A stretch of 64,000 nucleotides of DNA from Lewinellaceae bacterium (GTDB lineage: Bacteria; Bacteroidota; Bacteroidia; Chitinophagales; Saprospiraceae). The stretch's first letter is position 1. The number at the start of each line of letters is the position of its first letter. The stretch lies in contig JACJXZ010000002.1 in the NCBI GenBank assembly GCA_020636375.1, positions 62,001 to 126,000 on the forward strand, read 5' to 3'. Shown piece by piece: positions 1 to 8,616 of this stretch. Under the pieces are notes generated by a model that saw only the letters and a program-made list of their open reading frames with translations, did not search any database and was not told where the DNA came from. The position numbers and the translations under genes are program-made.

Positions 1-1
1 C

Positions 2-1636
2 CCGGCGGCAAACTCCTTCGCTCAGGGGCAGGTCATCGTGAGGGGGGCGGTTGAAAACCTGATCGTTGGCGGCCGGTGGCTGTTCATCGACAACCTGTGC
101 TTCAACCAACCGGGGCCGCAGGCGGGCGACGACTGCGTCAGCTTCGATGCCTATGACGGCGTCCTGGCGGACACCCTGGCCAATTACGGCCATCCGGAGG
201 AGATGGAGTACAGGGAAGATGGCGTGGTGGTCACCGCCCGCAGCATTGAGTGGAATGGCACGGCCAACTATTTTGCCGGCGTGTATGTGTTTGAAAACAG
301 TTTCTGCGGGTTTGGCGACGACGACGCAGCCCTTGAATTCGGCGGCGCCCTGCGCTTCAACTTCGCCGGGCTGCCCAACCTGCCGGTGCGCGTTTCTTTC
401 GGACTGGCCTTCTGTCAGGGACAATCGCAGGATATCATCCTCTCCGTTAATGGAGACGACTACAGGGGCGATATCGCCGGCCTGCCGGACATGTTGTCGA
501 ACGTGGCCGTCAGCGCCTCCAGGTTCGCCGACAACAGCAATATCTGGCAGGTAGAACTGGCAGGAACCGTCGAAAATTTCGAGGTCGGCGGCAGCAGCTT
601 GTCCATCGACGACGTATGCTTCGATACGCCCATGCAGGAAGAAGAAGTATGGCCCGGCGACGCCAACGCCGACAACCTCGCCCACTACATCGACCTGCTG
701 AGCATCGGCCTGGCCTACGGCTACCAGGGGGCACCCCGCTTCGAGGACGGCGCCAACTGGATGGGCGTCACCGCCGCCGACTGGCCCCAGGCCTTCGCCA
801 ACGGCACCAACTACAAGCACGCCGACTGCAATGGCGATGGCGTTGTGGACCTGGCCGACCGCCAGGTACTCGTTCAGAACTACGGCCTGACGCATGGCCC
901 GCGGATCGATATGCCGGACCTGCCCGGCACCGATACCGACCCGCCGGGTTATATCGACATTCCGGCCACGGTGCCGGTTGGCACTTCCTTCAGCTTCCCC
1001 ATAATAATAGGCACCCGGAGCCAGCCCATCCAGGATGTGTACGGCATTGCCTTCACGGTGGAATTCGACCCCCAGATATTCAACCCGAATGCGTTCGAGA
1101 TCAGCTACCCGGTAAGCTGGTTCGGCGAACCGGGCGTCAACACGCTCGCCATCGACCGGACGCACGCCGCCGAAGGCCGCATCGAGGTGGCCATCACCCG
1201 CATCGACCAGAACAACGTCTCCGGCCACGGGGCGGTTGCCTACCTGATCGGCATCATCGACGACATTGCCGGCTTCCAGCCTGCTTCGCAGGTGCTCATC
1301 AAGGACGTGCTGGCCATCAGCCGGGAAGAGGTACGGATACCCATACAGGGCCGGTCGACAGAATTTGAGCTCGAGTACAAGGAAGAGGCGCCGGCGCCGG
1401 ATGCCCAGGGCATCTTCTCCGTCTTCCCCAACCCGGCGACGGACTGGGTGACGGTAGCCTCCAAATACGGCTACCAGCCCGAGCAGCTGACCCTGCTGAC
1501 GCTGGACGGCAGGACGGTCCGCGCGCCCCAGGAGGAGAACCGCCGCATCTCGCTGCAGGGCCTGCCCGCCGGCACGTACATCCTGAGCATCCGGGCGGGA
1601 GGCACGCGGGTGCATAAGTTGATCGTGAAGGATTAG
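2..1636 (+). CDS. T9SS type A-sorted secreted protein with dockerin-like repeat (5' partial)
   Basis: The reading frame is open to the first base of the window, so the gene starts upstream; the GTG at 38 is only an internal candidate start. The N-terminal part holds two similar beta-rich segments (about 38-330 and 330-640). A dockerin-like calcium-binding segment follows at about 650-890, seen as DANADN and DCNGDGVVDLADR. A beta-sandwich with PATVPVGTSFSF comes next, of the type found beside cohesin or dockerin modules. The last 80 residues (from about 1410, VFPNPATDWVTV to HKLIVKD) are a type A Por secretion sorting domain. The product should cross the outer membrane by T9SS and be attached to the surface or released. 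The substrate is unknown. Confidence 0.85.
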   Translation, partial: PAANSFAQGQVIVRGAVENLIVGGRWLFIDNLCFNQPGPQAGDDCVSFDAYDGVLADTLANYGHPEEMEYREDGVVVTARSIEWNGTANYFAGVYVFENSFCGFGDDDAALEFGGALRFNFAGLPNLPVRVSFGLAFCQGQSQDIILSVNGDDYRGDIAGLPDMLSNVAVSASRFADNSNIWQVELAGTVENFEVGGSSLSIDDVCFDTPMQEEEVWPGDANADNLAHYIDLLSIGLAYGYQGAPRFEDGANWMGVTAADWPQAFANGTNYKHADCNGDGVVDLADRQVLVQNYGLTHGPRIDMPDLPGTDTDPPGYIDIPATVPVGTSFSFPIIIGTRSQPIQDVYGIAFTVEFDPQIFNPNAFEISYPVSWFGEPGVNTLAIDRTHAAEGRIEVAITRIDQNNVSGHGAVAYLIGIIDDIAGFQPASQVLIKDVLAISREEVRIPIQGRSTEFELEYKEEAPAPDAQGIFSVFPNPATDWVTVASKYGYQPEQLTLLTLDGRTVRAPQEENRRISLQGLPAGTYILSIRAGGTRVHKLIVKD

Positions 1637-1646
1637 GGCTACTACT

Positions 1647-1698
1647 GGTTGGTTGGTTATCCCGGAATGCCGGCTGCCCCCGGAATAACCAACCAACC
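1647..1698. repeat. Inverted repeat after the T9SS gene
   Basis: The arms GGTTGGTTGGTTAT (1647-1660) and ATAACCAACCAACC (1685-1698) are perfectly complementary and extend with CCGG pairs. The repeat begins 10 nt after the stop codon. It could act as a processing or termination hairpin, but no long T tract follows. Confidence 0.6.
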
Positions 1699-1776
1699 GG
1701 CAACGCCGTTCCCGCTGCCCCGCTGCCCAAAATGCAGGAAGTATAGCTGTAATTTTCCAAAAATACTGTCAGAACC

Positions 1777-1830
1777 CGCCGCCGCCGCCGGGCGGCGGCT
1801 TTTCAGGACGGCCCGCTTTTAAGTGGGCCG
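1777..1830 (+). terminator. Two consecutive terminator-like hairpins
   Basis: A GC hairpin made of GCCGCC and GGCGGC repeats (about 1781-1799) is followed by TTTT. Next comes CGGCCCGC-TTTTAA-GTGGGCCG (1809-1830). The region lies between the converging T9SS gene and the DinB-like gene, so either hairpin may end transcription from the left. Confidence 0.5.
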
Positions 1831-1875
1831 TTGCATTTTACACACATTTGGGGACTGTTCATCCCGGGTGGCCCC

Positions 1876-2370
1876 TCACCCTGTTTTCCCCTCCTGCCGG
1901 ATCATTTTTTTAATCAAAACAACCTGCCCCAGGTGATAATAGCTATGCTCGATCATGGCAAGGATATTCCGGTAGTAGTTGCCGTATTTTTCATCGACAA
2001 AGCCCGCTGCCAGTTTTTCGTCGGGCATCTGTTCCACCAGGCTGGCAAACGCCTCGCCGTCGCTCCACATCTTGTCCAGCAGTTTTTCCCAGTCCTCCTG
2101 AGATTCGACCGGCGGCATGTCGAAGCTGTATTTGTCCCGGATATCGAGCGAGCCGCCTTTCAGCACATTCAATACGCCGGAGACGTAATAATTGACGTGG
2201 AAGGCAAGGGCAGCCAGGGTATTCAGGGTGCCGACTTTGGTGGTGGCCTCTTCCCAGGTGACATCCGACAGCTGGGCTTTCAGGTTAGTGGTGGCAACCC
2301 AGGTGCCGTTCAGGTATACTTCCCGGAACTGTTTGGCGATTTGTGGGGCCAGATTCATATTTGCAATCAT
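1876..2370 (-). CDS. DinB/YfiT-like four-helix protein
   Basis: This 164-residue all-helical protein has the DinB/DUF664 layout. A histidine in the second helix (AALAFHVNYYVSG) and a late EHSYYHLGQ motif would form the metal site. Members of this superfamily include thiol-dependent S-transferases and many uncharacterised damage-inducible proteins, and the substrate cannot be told here. Translation could begin at the ATG at 2370 (MIANMNL) or four codons later. There is no signal peptide, so it is cytosolic. It stands alone and converges with the upstream T9SS gene. Confidence 0.75.
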   Translation of the reverse strand: MIANMNLAPQIAKQFREVYLNGTWVATTNLKAQLSDVTWEEATTKVGTLNTLAALAFHVNYYVSGVLNVLKGGSLDIRDKYSFDMPPVESQEDWEKLLDKMWSDGEAFASLVEQMPDEKLAAGFVDEKYGNYYRNILAMIEHSYYHLGQVVLIKKMIRQEGKTG

Positions 2371-2479
2371 ATTTTATTTTATTTTATATCAAAACGTTGC
2401 CAATGTAGCAGCGAAAAACAACCCTAACCCAAGTTCGACTGGTAGTCCCCAATTTCGGTAGTTTGCTGTTCCGGGATGC

Positions 2480-2512
2480 TTCCGAATACCGAATAGCGAA
2501 CACCGAAAGCCG
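2480..2512. repeat. Word-like intergenic repeat (cgaacaccgaa type)
   Basis: The stretch contains CGAATACCGAATAGCGAACACCGAA-type words of 8-10 bases. The same words recur at 3800-3862 and, in modified form (GCGAACAGCGAACAGC), at 39320-39362 and in the array at 45.7-47.1 kb. It has no coding potential. Confidence 0.5.
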
Positions 2513-2528
2513 TTTGGGACGGGCTAAG

Positions 2529-3665
2529 TTACGCACCAGATGAACCTGCTGCGTCCAGTTGAGCGATCAGGCCGGCCGTCTCGAAGTTACAGAGGTTATA
2601 ATGGTATCCATAGGCTTCCTTCAGCATTTTTCCGCTCATCGCCACCCCGTTGCGTTCCAGGGAGCGCCGGGCACACTGGCGCGCTGCCTGGCCGGAGAAG
2701 GAGAAGCGTGCGATCAGGCCGATGTAATTGTTCATGGTGACGGCGTCCTGGTTGTCGCGGTCCATCATTTCGGAGAGTACGTTAGTGGCGACCTGGAACT
2801 GTTTTTTCTCCAGGGCCAGCAGGCCGATGTCGAAAAGCTTGTCGGAAGAGCCGGGGATGAGGCTGAGCACGTTGAGCACCCGGGGCATCATGTCGGAGTA
2901 GTCCTTTTTCAGGGAGGCCAGGGCGATCTTGAAGGTGCAGTCCTTGACCTTGCGCGTTTCGTTGCCGTAGATGAGGGGATTGTCCGGGGTAGACTGCATT
3001 TTCAGGCTCATCAGGATATCTTTGTAGGCGGCCAGCACCTCGATCATGTTGGAACGGCTGCCCGGCTCGGTCGAGTTGGCCACCGAATTGCAGAGAATCT
3101 CGACCAGCTGGATGAGGTTGTCGTCGTTCTTGCCGGGGGTGGTGTCAACTTTCAGGTTTTGGAGGATTTCCTCCAGGGCCTGGATGACGATGCGGGTTTC
3201 CGCGCCGCCTTTGGAGTAGATGCCCAGGTATTCGATATCGTCGAGGTAGGCGCGGTCCAGCTTGCCGGTTTTGCGGTAGGAATCCAGCAGCTTTTTTTTG
3301 ATGATATGCACCACTTTGGCGCGGTAACCCTGGGAGCGGATGAGGTGGATGTAGAGGAAGGCCAGGGTGGAGAACAACATCAGGAAAAAGAGCAGGGTGA
3401 TGAGCAGTTCCCGCCCCGGTATTTGTTCCGGAGGGAAGGGGATGAGCCAGAAGAGGGTGCGCGGATAGGCGGTCAGGATGATGAGCAGCAACAACACCGT
3501 CAGCACCAGCAACTGGTTGATCAGGTTGGCAGCGTAGTTCTTCCGGCTCATCCGCCGCAGGTCTTCCGGCAGGAAAATCTGGTTGACCAGGATGGGCAGG
3601 CCCAGCAGGAAGACGTAAACCGTCACGCTGACTTCGACGATGAGGCTGAGGTAGTCGGTGTACAT
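2529..3665 (-). CDS. Membrane protein with cytosolic helical domain, unknown function
   Basis: The 378-residue protein starts best at the ATG at 3665 (MYTDYLSLIVEVSV), because the codons upstream look like non-coding repeat. Three hydrophobic segments lie in the first about 115 residues: LIVEVSVTVYVFLLGLPILV, LVLTVLLLLIILTAYP and LLITLLFFLMLFSTLAFLYI. About 260 mostly helical, charged residues follow, probably cytosolic. I recognise no family. It lies downstream of the histidine kinase and response regulator on the same strand, with a 210-bp gap containing repeats, so it may be the output or a partner of that pair. That link is inference. Confidence 0.7.
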   Translation of the reverse strand: MYTDYLSLIVEVSVTVYVFLLGLPILVNQIFLPEDLRRMSRKNYAANLINQLLVLTVLLLLIILTAYPRTLFWLIPFPPEQIPGRELLITLLFFLMLFSTLAFLYIHLIRSQGYRAKVVHIIKKKLLDSYRKTGKLDRAYLDDIEYLGIYSKGGAETRIVIQALEEILQNLKVDTTPGKNDDNLIQLVEILCNSVANSTEPGSRSNMIEVLAAYKDILMSLKMQSTPDNPLIYGNETRKVKDCTFKIALASLKKDYSDMMPRVLNVLSLIPGSSDKLFDIGLLALEKKQFQVATNVLSEMMDRDNQDAVTMNNYIGLIARFSFSGQAARQCARRSLERNGVAMSGKMLKEAYGYHYNLCNFETAGLIAQLDAAGSSGA

Positions 3666-3875
3666 GATTTGGGATATCCGATTTCTGATTTTCGATTTTT
3701 GATGTGCCCGAAAACATCCCGCCCCTGGCCTCCCCAAAAATCAAACATCGCACATCAAACGTCATAAATACCTAACCTATAATTCAGCATTCGGCATTTG
3801 GTTGCTCCAGGATAGCTCCCGAATGCGCAAACACCGAATTGCGAATACCGAACACCGGCTAAGGGACTGCTGTGT
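3666..3875. repeat. Repeat-bearing gap between response regulator and membrane protein
   Basis: The gap contains near-repeated words (gatttctgattttcgatttttgat; atcaaacatcgcacatcaaacg) and CGAATTGCGAATACCGAACACC-type words at about 3834-3858. I see no gene or clear promoter. Confidence 0.45.
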
Positions 3876-4379
3876 TCAATACACCCCATTCGGTATCCCC
3901 TCCGAAATTTCCCGGATGAACTCCAGCAGGGCCGTATGCGGCATCATAGCGTTCTTGCGCTTGTACTTCAGGCTCGTGAGGTTCAGTTCGGTGAGGTCGG
4001 CCTTCAGTTCTTCGAGGCGCTCGACGGTGAAGACGCCGTAGCGGGCGGCGGCCAGGTTCTGGGCAACCCGGAGGGAAGGCTTATTGCCGTTCTCTCCGAA
4101 GATGCGCCGCAGCAGCTCCAGGCCCAGGCGGCTGGAGTTGGCGTTGTTCTTTCTCTGGAGTTCTTCGTATCTGGACAGCCACTCCGGGTTCCTGCCGGGC
4201 GGGATCCGAATGTCCACGATGATGATGTCGTAACGGCGCTCATTGAGGTAGAAGAAAGCTTCCGAAGCATTGGAGGCGATATCGAGGTGGTAATTTCCTT
4301 CGATATAGACCGGGCTGGCCAGGTGGTACAGGTCGCTGTCGGCGTCGTCTTCGATCCAGAGCACTTTATATGCGTTCAT
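3876..4379 (-). CDS. Single-domain response regulator
   Basis: The 167-residue protein begins with a receiver fold: VLWIEDDADSD gives the acidic pair (D11, D12) and DIIIVDIRIP gives the phosphoacceptor D56. A loop of about 25 residues rich in polar amino acids (EWLSRYEELQRKNNANSS) is inserted after D56, which is longer than usual. No DNA-binding domain follows. The start overlaps the stop of the histidine kinase gene by 4 bp (4376-4379), so the two are translationally coupled and very likely form a phosphorelay. Its output is probably protein-protein contact. Confidence 0.8.
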   Translation of the reverse strand: MNAYKVLWIEDDADSDLYHLASPVYIEGNYHLDIASNASEAFFYLNERRYDIIIVDIRIPPGRNPEWLSRYEELQRKNNANSSRLGLELLRRIFGENGNKPSLRVAQNLAAARYGVFTVERLEELKADLTELNLTSLKYKRKNAMMPHTALLEFIREISEGIPNGVY

Positions 4380-6565
4380 GGGAGTTGTTCGTTTCGGGGT
4401 AGTTGAATAGTTACTGTCGTAATAAACGGGTTAGAATAATCATCCCGGGCATTGCCCAGGGAGGGTTTGCTGGTGATGCTCAGCTTTCCTTTATGCTTTT
4501 CGGCCACCTTCAGAGAGTCGTACAGGCCCAGGCCGGTGCCGGGGCGGCGGCGGTCGCTGGCATTGACGCCGCGGTAGCCGACTTTAAAAAGAAGGCCCTT
4601 TTCCAGTTCTTCCCGGGTGATGGCCACGCCCCAGTTTTCGATGCTGATATAAATCCAGTCGGGATCCATCCGCCCTTCGACCATCACGAAGGCCTTGCTG
4701 GGGCCCTTGCGGGTCCAGCTGTACTTCACGGCGTTGTGCAGGATGTTGAGCAGGGCCCGCGCCAGGTCGTCTTCGAAGCCGTCGATGTGGACGTGGCGGA
4801 GGCCCTTAAAGTTGGCCCGCAGTTCCACCCCGCGGTTGGCGGCGAACTCTTCCATTTTCCGGACGACGCCGACCAGGATGTCGTACAGGTCGAGCCGCTG
4901 GGGTTCTTCCTGGTACTTCACCCGGGTAAGGATGTAGCTGCGCAGGTTGTTGACTACGGTTTCCATCTCCAGGACGGTGTCCACCCCCCGGTGCAGGGAA
5001 GCCAGGCTGCACAGGCGCAGGATCTCCCGCAGTTGGCGACGGATCTCTTTGATGAGTTCCCGCGGGAAGTTGCCTCTGGCCACGGTGTCGTTGATGACCT
5101 CCCGGATCTTGATCGCCCCGTCCCGGATGATGGCCAGTTTCTGAGCGCCGCCGGGTTCTTTGCTGAATCGATCCAGCAGGCCGGTGAGGCGCTCCAGCTG
5201 CTGCCCGGCGCTGTCGTCAAACTGCCGGCTTTCCCGGTTTTTCTCCAGGAGGTTGCCGATGGACGTTTGCAGGGAAGCGGTTTGCCGGCCGATCTGCTCC
5301 AGGGCCTTGTTTTCGTCCAGCAGCCCGTTCTCCCGGAGCAGCAGGTCTTTGGTGACAAAAGAGCGGATGACGGCATCCATTGTGTGTTTGACGTGGATGA
5401 GGGTGGAGGAGTAGGAATGCAGCACCTTGCCGATGTCGGTGGTCAGTTCGTCCAGCTGTTGCTTGGTGTCCAGGTAGTCGGTCACGTCCCGCTCCGCCCC
5501 TACCCTGCCGATGATATTGCCGGCGGCATCCTTCAGCAGCTTGACGTGGACCTCGAAGCGGCGCAGCTCGCCCTTGCCGTTGTAGGCCGGCAGGATGTAA
5601 TCGACCAGGCTCTGGCCCTCGCTGTCTTTGCGGACGAGGGCCTCGTGAAACGCCTGGAAGGCCTCCGGCGAGGTGTGCCATTCCCGCAGGTCTCTGCCTA
5701 TGATGCCTTCCGGGCTTTCCACGCCCCGGTTGTTGGCGAAGTGCTGGTTGCAGTGCAACAGGATGTGTTCTCCCTTTTCGTTGATGCGTACCTTGTACAG
5801 CCCGATGGGCACGTCGTTGACCAGCCGGAAGTAGATGGACTCCATGGTCACGTCTTCCACGATGCCTTCGGTGCCCACCCAGTTGCCGTCGCCGTCCCAA
5901 ACGCCGCGGGCGCTGACAGCGGCGGTGAATTCGGAACCATCCTTGCGCAGATGCTCCTGATATTCGTTGGAAACGCTGCCCTTTTCCCAGATCCGCCGCT
6001 CCATCTCTTCCAGGTCTTCCGGATATTTCACGAAATCCGCCGGGTTTTTGAACAAGACATCTTCCAACGCCTCATAACCGTACATTTCCACAAAGCGGGG
6101 GTTGGCGTTGGCCAGGCCGCTGTCCCTGCGGAAGCTGAAAATGCCCACCGGCAGGTCGTTGAACAGGCGGTGGTAGCGGCTCGCCTTGTTGATCGGCGCC
6201 ATCAGGCACAGCAAGGCCACGACCTCCTGCCCGTCTTCGCTCCAGATGGCTTTGGTGTAATCCCGCACGTAGCGCATCTTATCGCCCACCTTCAGGTCGA
6301 TGGTGGTGTTCTTCAGCCATTCTCCTTTCGGCAGGCGGCGGAGCCGGTTCAGGCTGTCCTCCCGGTCGGCAGGATGGTTGTAAAAATCGGCGACCCTGGC
6401 TTGGTGATCCGGCTCGGCGGGCAGCCCGAAGAAGGCCTGCGCTTCAGCATTATACTTTAGAAAAACGCCCTCCCGGCTGGCGAGATATACGGCAAAGGGC
6501 AGGCCGGCGCATTGCCGGTATTCCTGTTCGGCGAGTTCCATGATTTTTTGGAGGGCCGTATCCAT
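4376..6565 (-). CDS. Multi-PAS sensor histidine kinase
   Basis: This 729-residue soluble kinase has three PAS domains (about 20-125, 130-245 and 250-375; the last two end in GIVEDVT and GAERDVTDY). A long helical region follows (about 380-585), then a HATPase domain with an N box (NILHNAVKYSW) and a G box (GTGLGLYDS). No canonical SHELRTPL phosphorylation motif is present; the nearest candidate is LHSYSSTLIHVKH near residue 390. There is no transmembrane segment, so it probably senses an internal signal through a PAS ligand. It is the first gene of a unit with the response regulator, overlapping by 4 bp. Confidence 0.88.
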   Translation of the reverse strand: MDTALQKIMELAEQEYRQCAGLPFAVYLASREGVFLKYNAEAQAFFGLPAEPDHQARVADFYNHPADREDSLNRLRRLPKGEWLKNTTIDLKVGDKMRYVRDYTKAIWSEDGQEVVALLCLMAPINKASRYHRLFNDLPVGIFSFRRDSGLANANPRFVEMYGYEALEDVLFKNPADFVKYPEDLEEMERRIWEKGSVSNEYQEHLRKDGSEFTAAVSARGVWDGDGNWVGTEGIVEDVTMESIYFRLVNDVPIGLYKVRINEKGEHILLHCNQHFANNRGVESPEGIIGRDLREWHTSPEAFQAFHEALVRKDSEGQSLVDYILPAYNGKGELRRFEVHVKLLKDAAGNIIGRVGAERDVTDYLDTKQQLDELTTDIGKVLHSYSSTLIHVKHTMDAVIRSFVTKDLLLRENGLLDENKALEQIGRQTASLQTSIGNLLEKNRESRQFDDSAGQQLERLTGLLDRFSKEPGGAQKLAIIRDGAIKIREVINDTVARGNFPRELIKEIRRQLREILRLCSLASLHRGVDTVLEMETVVNNLRSYILTRVKYQEEPQRLDLYDILVGVVRKMEEFAANRGVELRANFKGLRHVHIDGFEDDLARALLNILHNAVKYSWTRKGPSKAFVMVEGRMDPDWIYISIENWGVAITREELEKGLLFKVGYRGVNASDRRRPGTGLGLYDSLKVAEKHKGKLSITSKPSLGNARDDYSNPFITTVTIQLPRNEQLP

Positions 6566-6692
6566 GGCGGAAGGGGGTTTGGTGATCCTGCTCGTTTGAA
6601 GGGTCCAAATTAAGAAAAAATGCGGCGATTTGCCACATAGGGCACACAGAGGTTTTCACATAGGCCGCAAACTCCTTATCTTCCCGCCAAAA

Positions 6693-7178
6693 ATGCCGGA
6701 CAAAGCCTTTCAGGATTTCTACGCCGAGGACGTCAGCCACTGCTACGGCTGCGGCCGCCTCAACGAACACGGCCACCAGCTGAAGAGCTACTGGGATGGG
6801 GAAGAGACGGTGGCCCGTTTCACCCCCAAACCCTACCACACTGCTATCCCCGGTTACGTCTACGGCGGGCTGATCGCCTCCCTGATCGACTGCCACGGCA
6901 CCGGGACGGCTGCCGCAGCGGCCACCCGCGCCCGGGGAAAAGACATGGACAGCGGCCTGCTGCGCTTCGTCACCGCCTCCCTCAAAGTGGACTACCTGCG
7001 CCCCACCCCGCTGGGGCCGGAACTGGAACTGCGGGGAACGGTGGCGGAACTCAAAGAGCGGAAGGTGGTGGTGCATATTACGCTGTACGCCGAAGGGCAG
7101 GCCTGCGCGAAGGGCGAGGTGGTGGCAGTGCTGATGCCGGAGGGGATGGGGAAAGGGAGGGGATCGGGAAAGGGGTAA
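6693..7178 (+). CDS. Hot-dog fold (PaaI-like) thioesterase
   Basis: The start is placed at the ATG at 6693 (MPDKAFQDFYAED), because the 21 residues upstream in frame resemble the intergenic repeat (CACATAGGGCACA). The 161-residue product has the hot-dog layout: a CYGCGR segment, then PGYVYGGLIASLIDCHGTGTA for the central helix, and beta strands ending in KVVVHITLYAEGQACAKGEVVAV. Family members hydrolyse acyl-CoA or acyl-carrier thioesters. The C-terminus is a low-complexity GKGRGSGKG tail. It is transcribed divergently from the kinase. Confidence 0.8.
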   Translation: MPDKAFQDFYAEDVSHCYGCGRLNEHGHQLKSYWDGEETVARFTPKPYHTAIPGYVYGGLIASLIDCHGTGTAAAAATRARGKDMDSGLLRFVTASLKVDYLRPTPLGPELELRGTVAELKERKVVVHITLYAEGQACAKGEVVAVLMPEGMGKGRGSGKG

Positions 7179-7205
7179 AGGTTTATGGGTGAATACTGAA
7201 ATGAA

Positions 7206-7302
7206 ATGTATGGAAATACATGGAAATACATGGAAATACATGGAAATACATGGAAATACATGGAAATACAGTGGAGATACAGTGGAGATACAGTGGAAAT
7301 AC
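7206..7302. repeat. Tandem 10-bp repeat tggaaataca
   Basis: Six exact copies of TGGAAATACA fill 7211-7270, followed by three 11-bp variants (GTGGAGATACA, GTGGAGATACA, GTGGAAATAC). The 10-bp period is close to one helical turn. A related, shorter array lies at 55692-55751. Confidence 0.9.
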
Positions 7303-7462
7303 CAGGAAACGCCTCGCCTGCCTGAATGCCCGGTCATCCTTTAGGATCGAGGCAAAGCCAGGCATTTCAGGCCGGATAGGTAAACAGATACGATTGTTTT
7401 ATATAAAAGAGCCTTCAACTTGCCGGGTTTCAGTTATGTTCCGGTTGTTTGAACCCGGCAGC

Positions 7463-7491
7463 GCCCGCCTGCTGTGCCAGCCGCCGGCAGG
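7463..7491 (-). repeat. 29-bp GC-rich dispersed unit, copy 1
   Basis: Read on the minus strand this unit begins CCTGCCGGCGGCTGG and ends CACAGCAGGCGGGC. It matches 24747-24775 at 28 of 29 positions. At 24747 it sits as an insert inside a larger palindromic repeat; here it stands alone. Confidence 0.75.
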
Positions 7492-7619
7492 TTTATCAGA
7501 GACGCAATAGCATGGCCTGCGAAATGCTGTCGGCAAAAATCGTCTTCGACAAACACTGCCGGGTTTAACGATCCAGGACTAATCCGAAACCCGGCAGGTT
7601 GATGCGCATTTAATAAACT

Positions 7620-8606
7620 ATGAGAAAAATAATCCCAATACTATTCTTTCTGGCCATACTGCCTGCCTCCCTTCCGGGGCAGAGCCGCCCCTTCCTGGAA
7701 CCGTCCGACACCCTTCACCCCGGCCGCTTCCGCACCATCATGGCGACGACCGCCGGGCTGTACGGCAGCGCTGCCTTCGGCCTGTACCACCTCTGGTATA
7801 AAAACTACGAACTCACCGGTTTTCACACCTTCGACGACCTGGGCGAATGGAACGACATGGACAAGGTTGGCCACGCCATGACCGCCTACAACCAGAGCGC
7901 CCTGTTTTTTTATGCCATACGCTGGACGGGCCTGGAGCGCAACAAATCCATTGCCCTGGCTGCCGGCGTCGGCACCCTGCTGCAGGGGACAGTGGAAGTG
8001 ATGGACGGATTTTCTGCGAAGTGGGGCTTCTCCTGGGCGGATATCGCCTTCAATACGGTGGGCGTCGGGCTTTTCGCCGGGCAGGAACTGGCCTGGCAGG
8101 ACCAGCGCATCCTTCTGAAGGTATCCAACTCCCGCCCGTCGTACCCTGACTTTCCCGTGCCGGCCGACGACGGCGGGCCGCCGATGAGCCTCCGCCGGCG
8201 GGCCCGGGATCTCTACGGCGCCTCCTACCCCGAAGGCTTTCTCAAGGATTACAATGGACAGGCCCTCTGGGCTTCCTTCAACCTCTCAGCCTTTGCCGGC
8301 AGGCACCGGCCGGGCTGGCTGCCCCGCTGGCTCAACCTGGCGGCAGGCTACGGCTCGGAAAATATGTTTGGCGGCTTCGACAATACCTGGGAAGGCGAAA
8401 ACGGGGCTACTTACAGCCTCGACGCCAGAGCCTTTCCCCGCTACCGGCAGTTCTACCTGTCGCTGGACGTTGACCTGAAGCGCCTCCCTACCCGCAGCCG
8501 CTTCCTCCGCATCGCCCTGGGCGCGCTGAACTGGATCAAAATCCCGGCGCCGGCCCTGGAGGTGGATACGAGGGGGGGGGTGAGGTTTCATCCGCTGTTC
8601 TGGTGA
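7620..8606 (+). CDS. DUF2279-family predicted periplasmic or membrane protein
   Basis: The 328-residue protein begins with a signal peptide (MRKIIPILFFLAILPASLPGQS). The DUF2279 core follows, with LGEWNDMDKVGHAMTAYNQSALF, GTLLQGTVEVMDGFSAKWGFSWADIAFNTVGVGLF and short hydrophobic stretches. The C-terminal 130 residues look like beta strands of an envelope protein. The function of the family is unknown. A run of nine G residues (8572-8580) lies near the 3' end and still keeps the frame to the stop. Confidence 0.8.
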   Translation: MRKIIPILFFLAILPASLPGQSRPFLEPSDTLHPGRFRTIMATTAGLYGSAAFGLYHLWYKNYELTGFHTFDDLGEWNDMDKVGHAMTAYNQSALFFYAIRWTGLERNKSIALAAGVGTLLQGTVEVMDGFSAKWGFSWADIAFNTVGVGLFAGQELAWQDQRILLKVSNSRPSYPDFPVPADDGGPPMSLRRRARDLYGASYPEGFLKDYNGQALWASFNLSAFAGRHRPGWLPRWLNLAAGYGSENMFGGFDNTWEGENGATYSLDARAFPRYRQFYLSLDVDLKRLPTRSRFLRIALGALNWIKIPAPALEVDTRGGVRFHPLFW

Positions 8607-8616
8607 AGCGGCGAAT

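Larger units (their letters stand above)
7179..7619. other. 441-bp intergenic region with tandem and palindromic repeats
   Basis: It contains the 10-bp tandem array at 7206-7302 and the 29-bp GC-rich unit at 7463-7491. CCGGGTTTC near 7422 and GAAACCCGG near 7586 form an inverted pair. I see no gene. Confidence 0.6.

Noticed and set aside
2559..3767. 402-codon plus-strand frame over the minus-strand membrane protein gene
   Set aside because: It is the antisense shadow of a gene with clear membrane helices. Its composition (His, Gln, Val, Gly rich) is typical of reverse frames in this G+C-rich DNA.
4403..6460. 685-codon plus-strand frame opposite the PAS histidine kinase
   Set aside because: The reverse strand carries PAS and HATPase motifs and a coupled response regulator. 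The forward frame has no recognisable domain.
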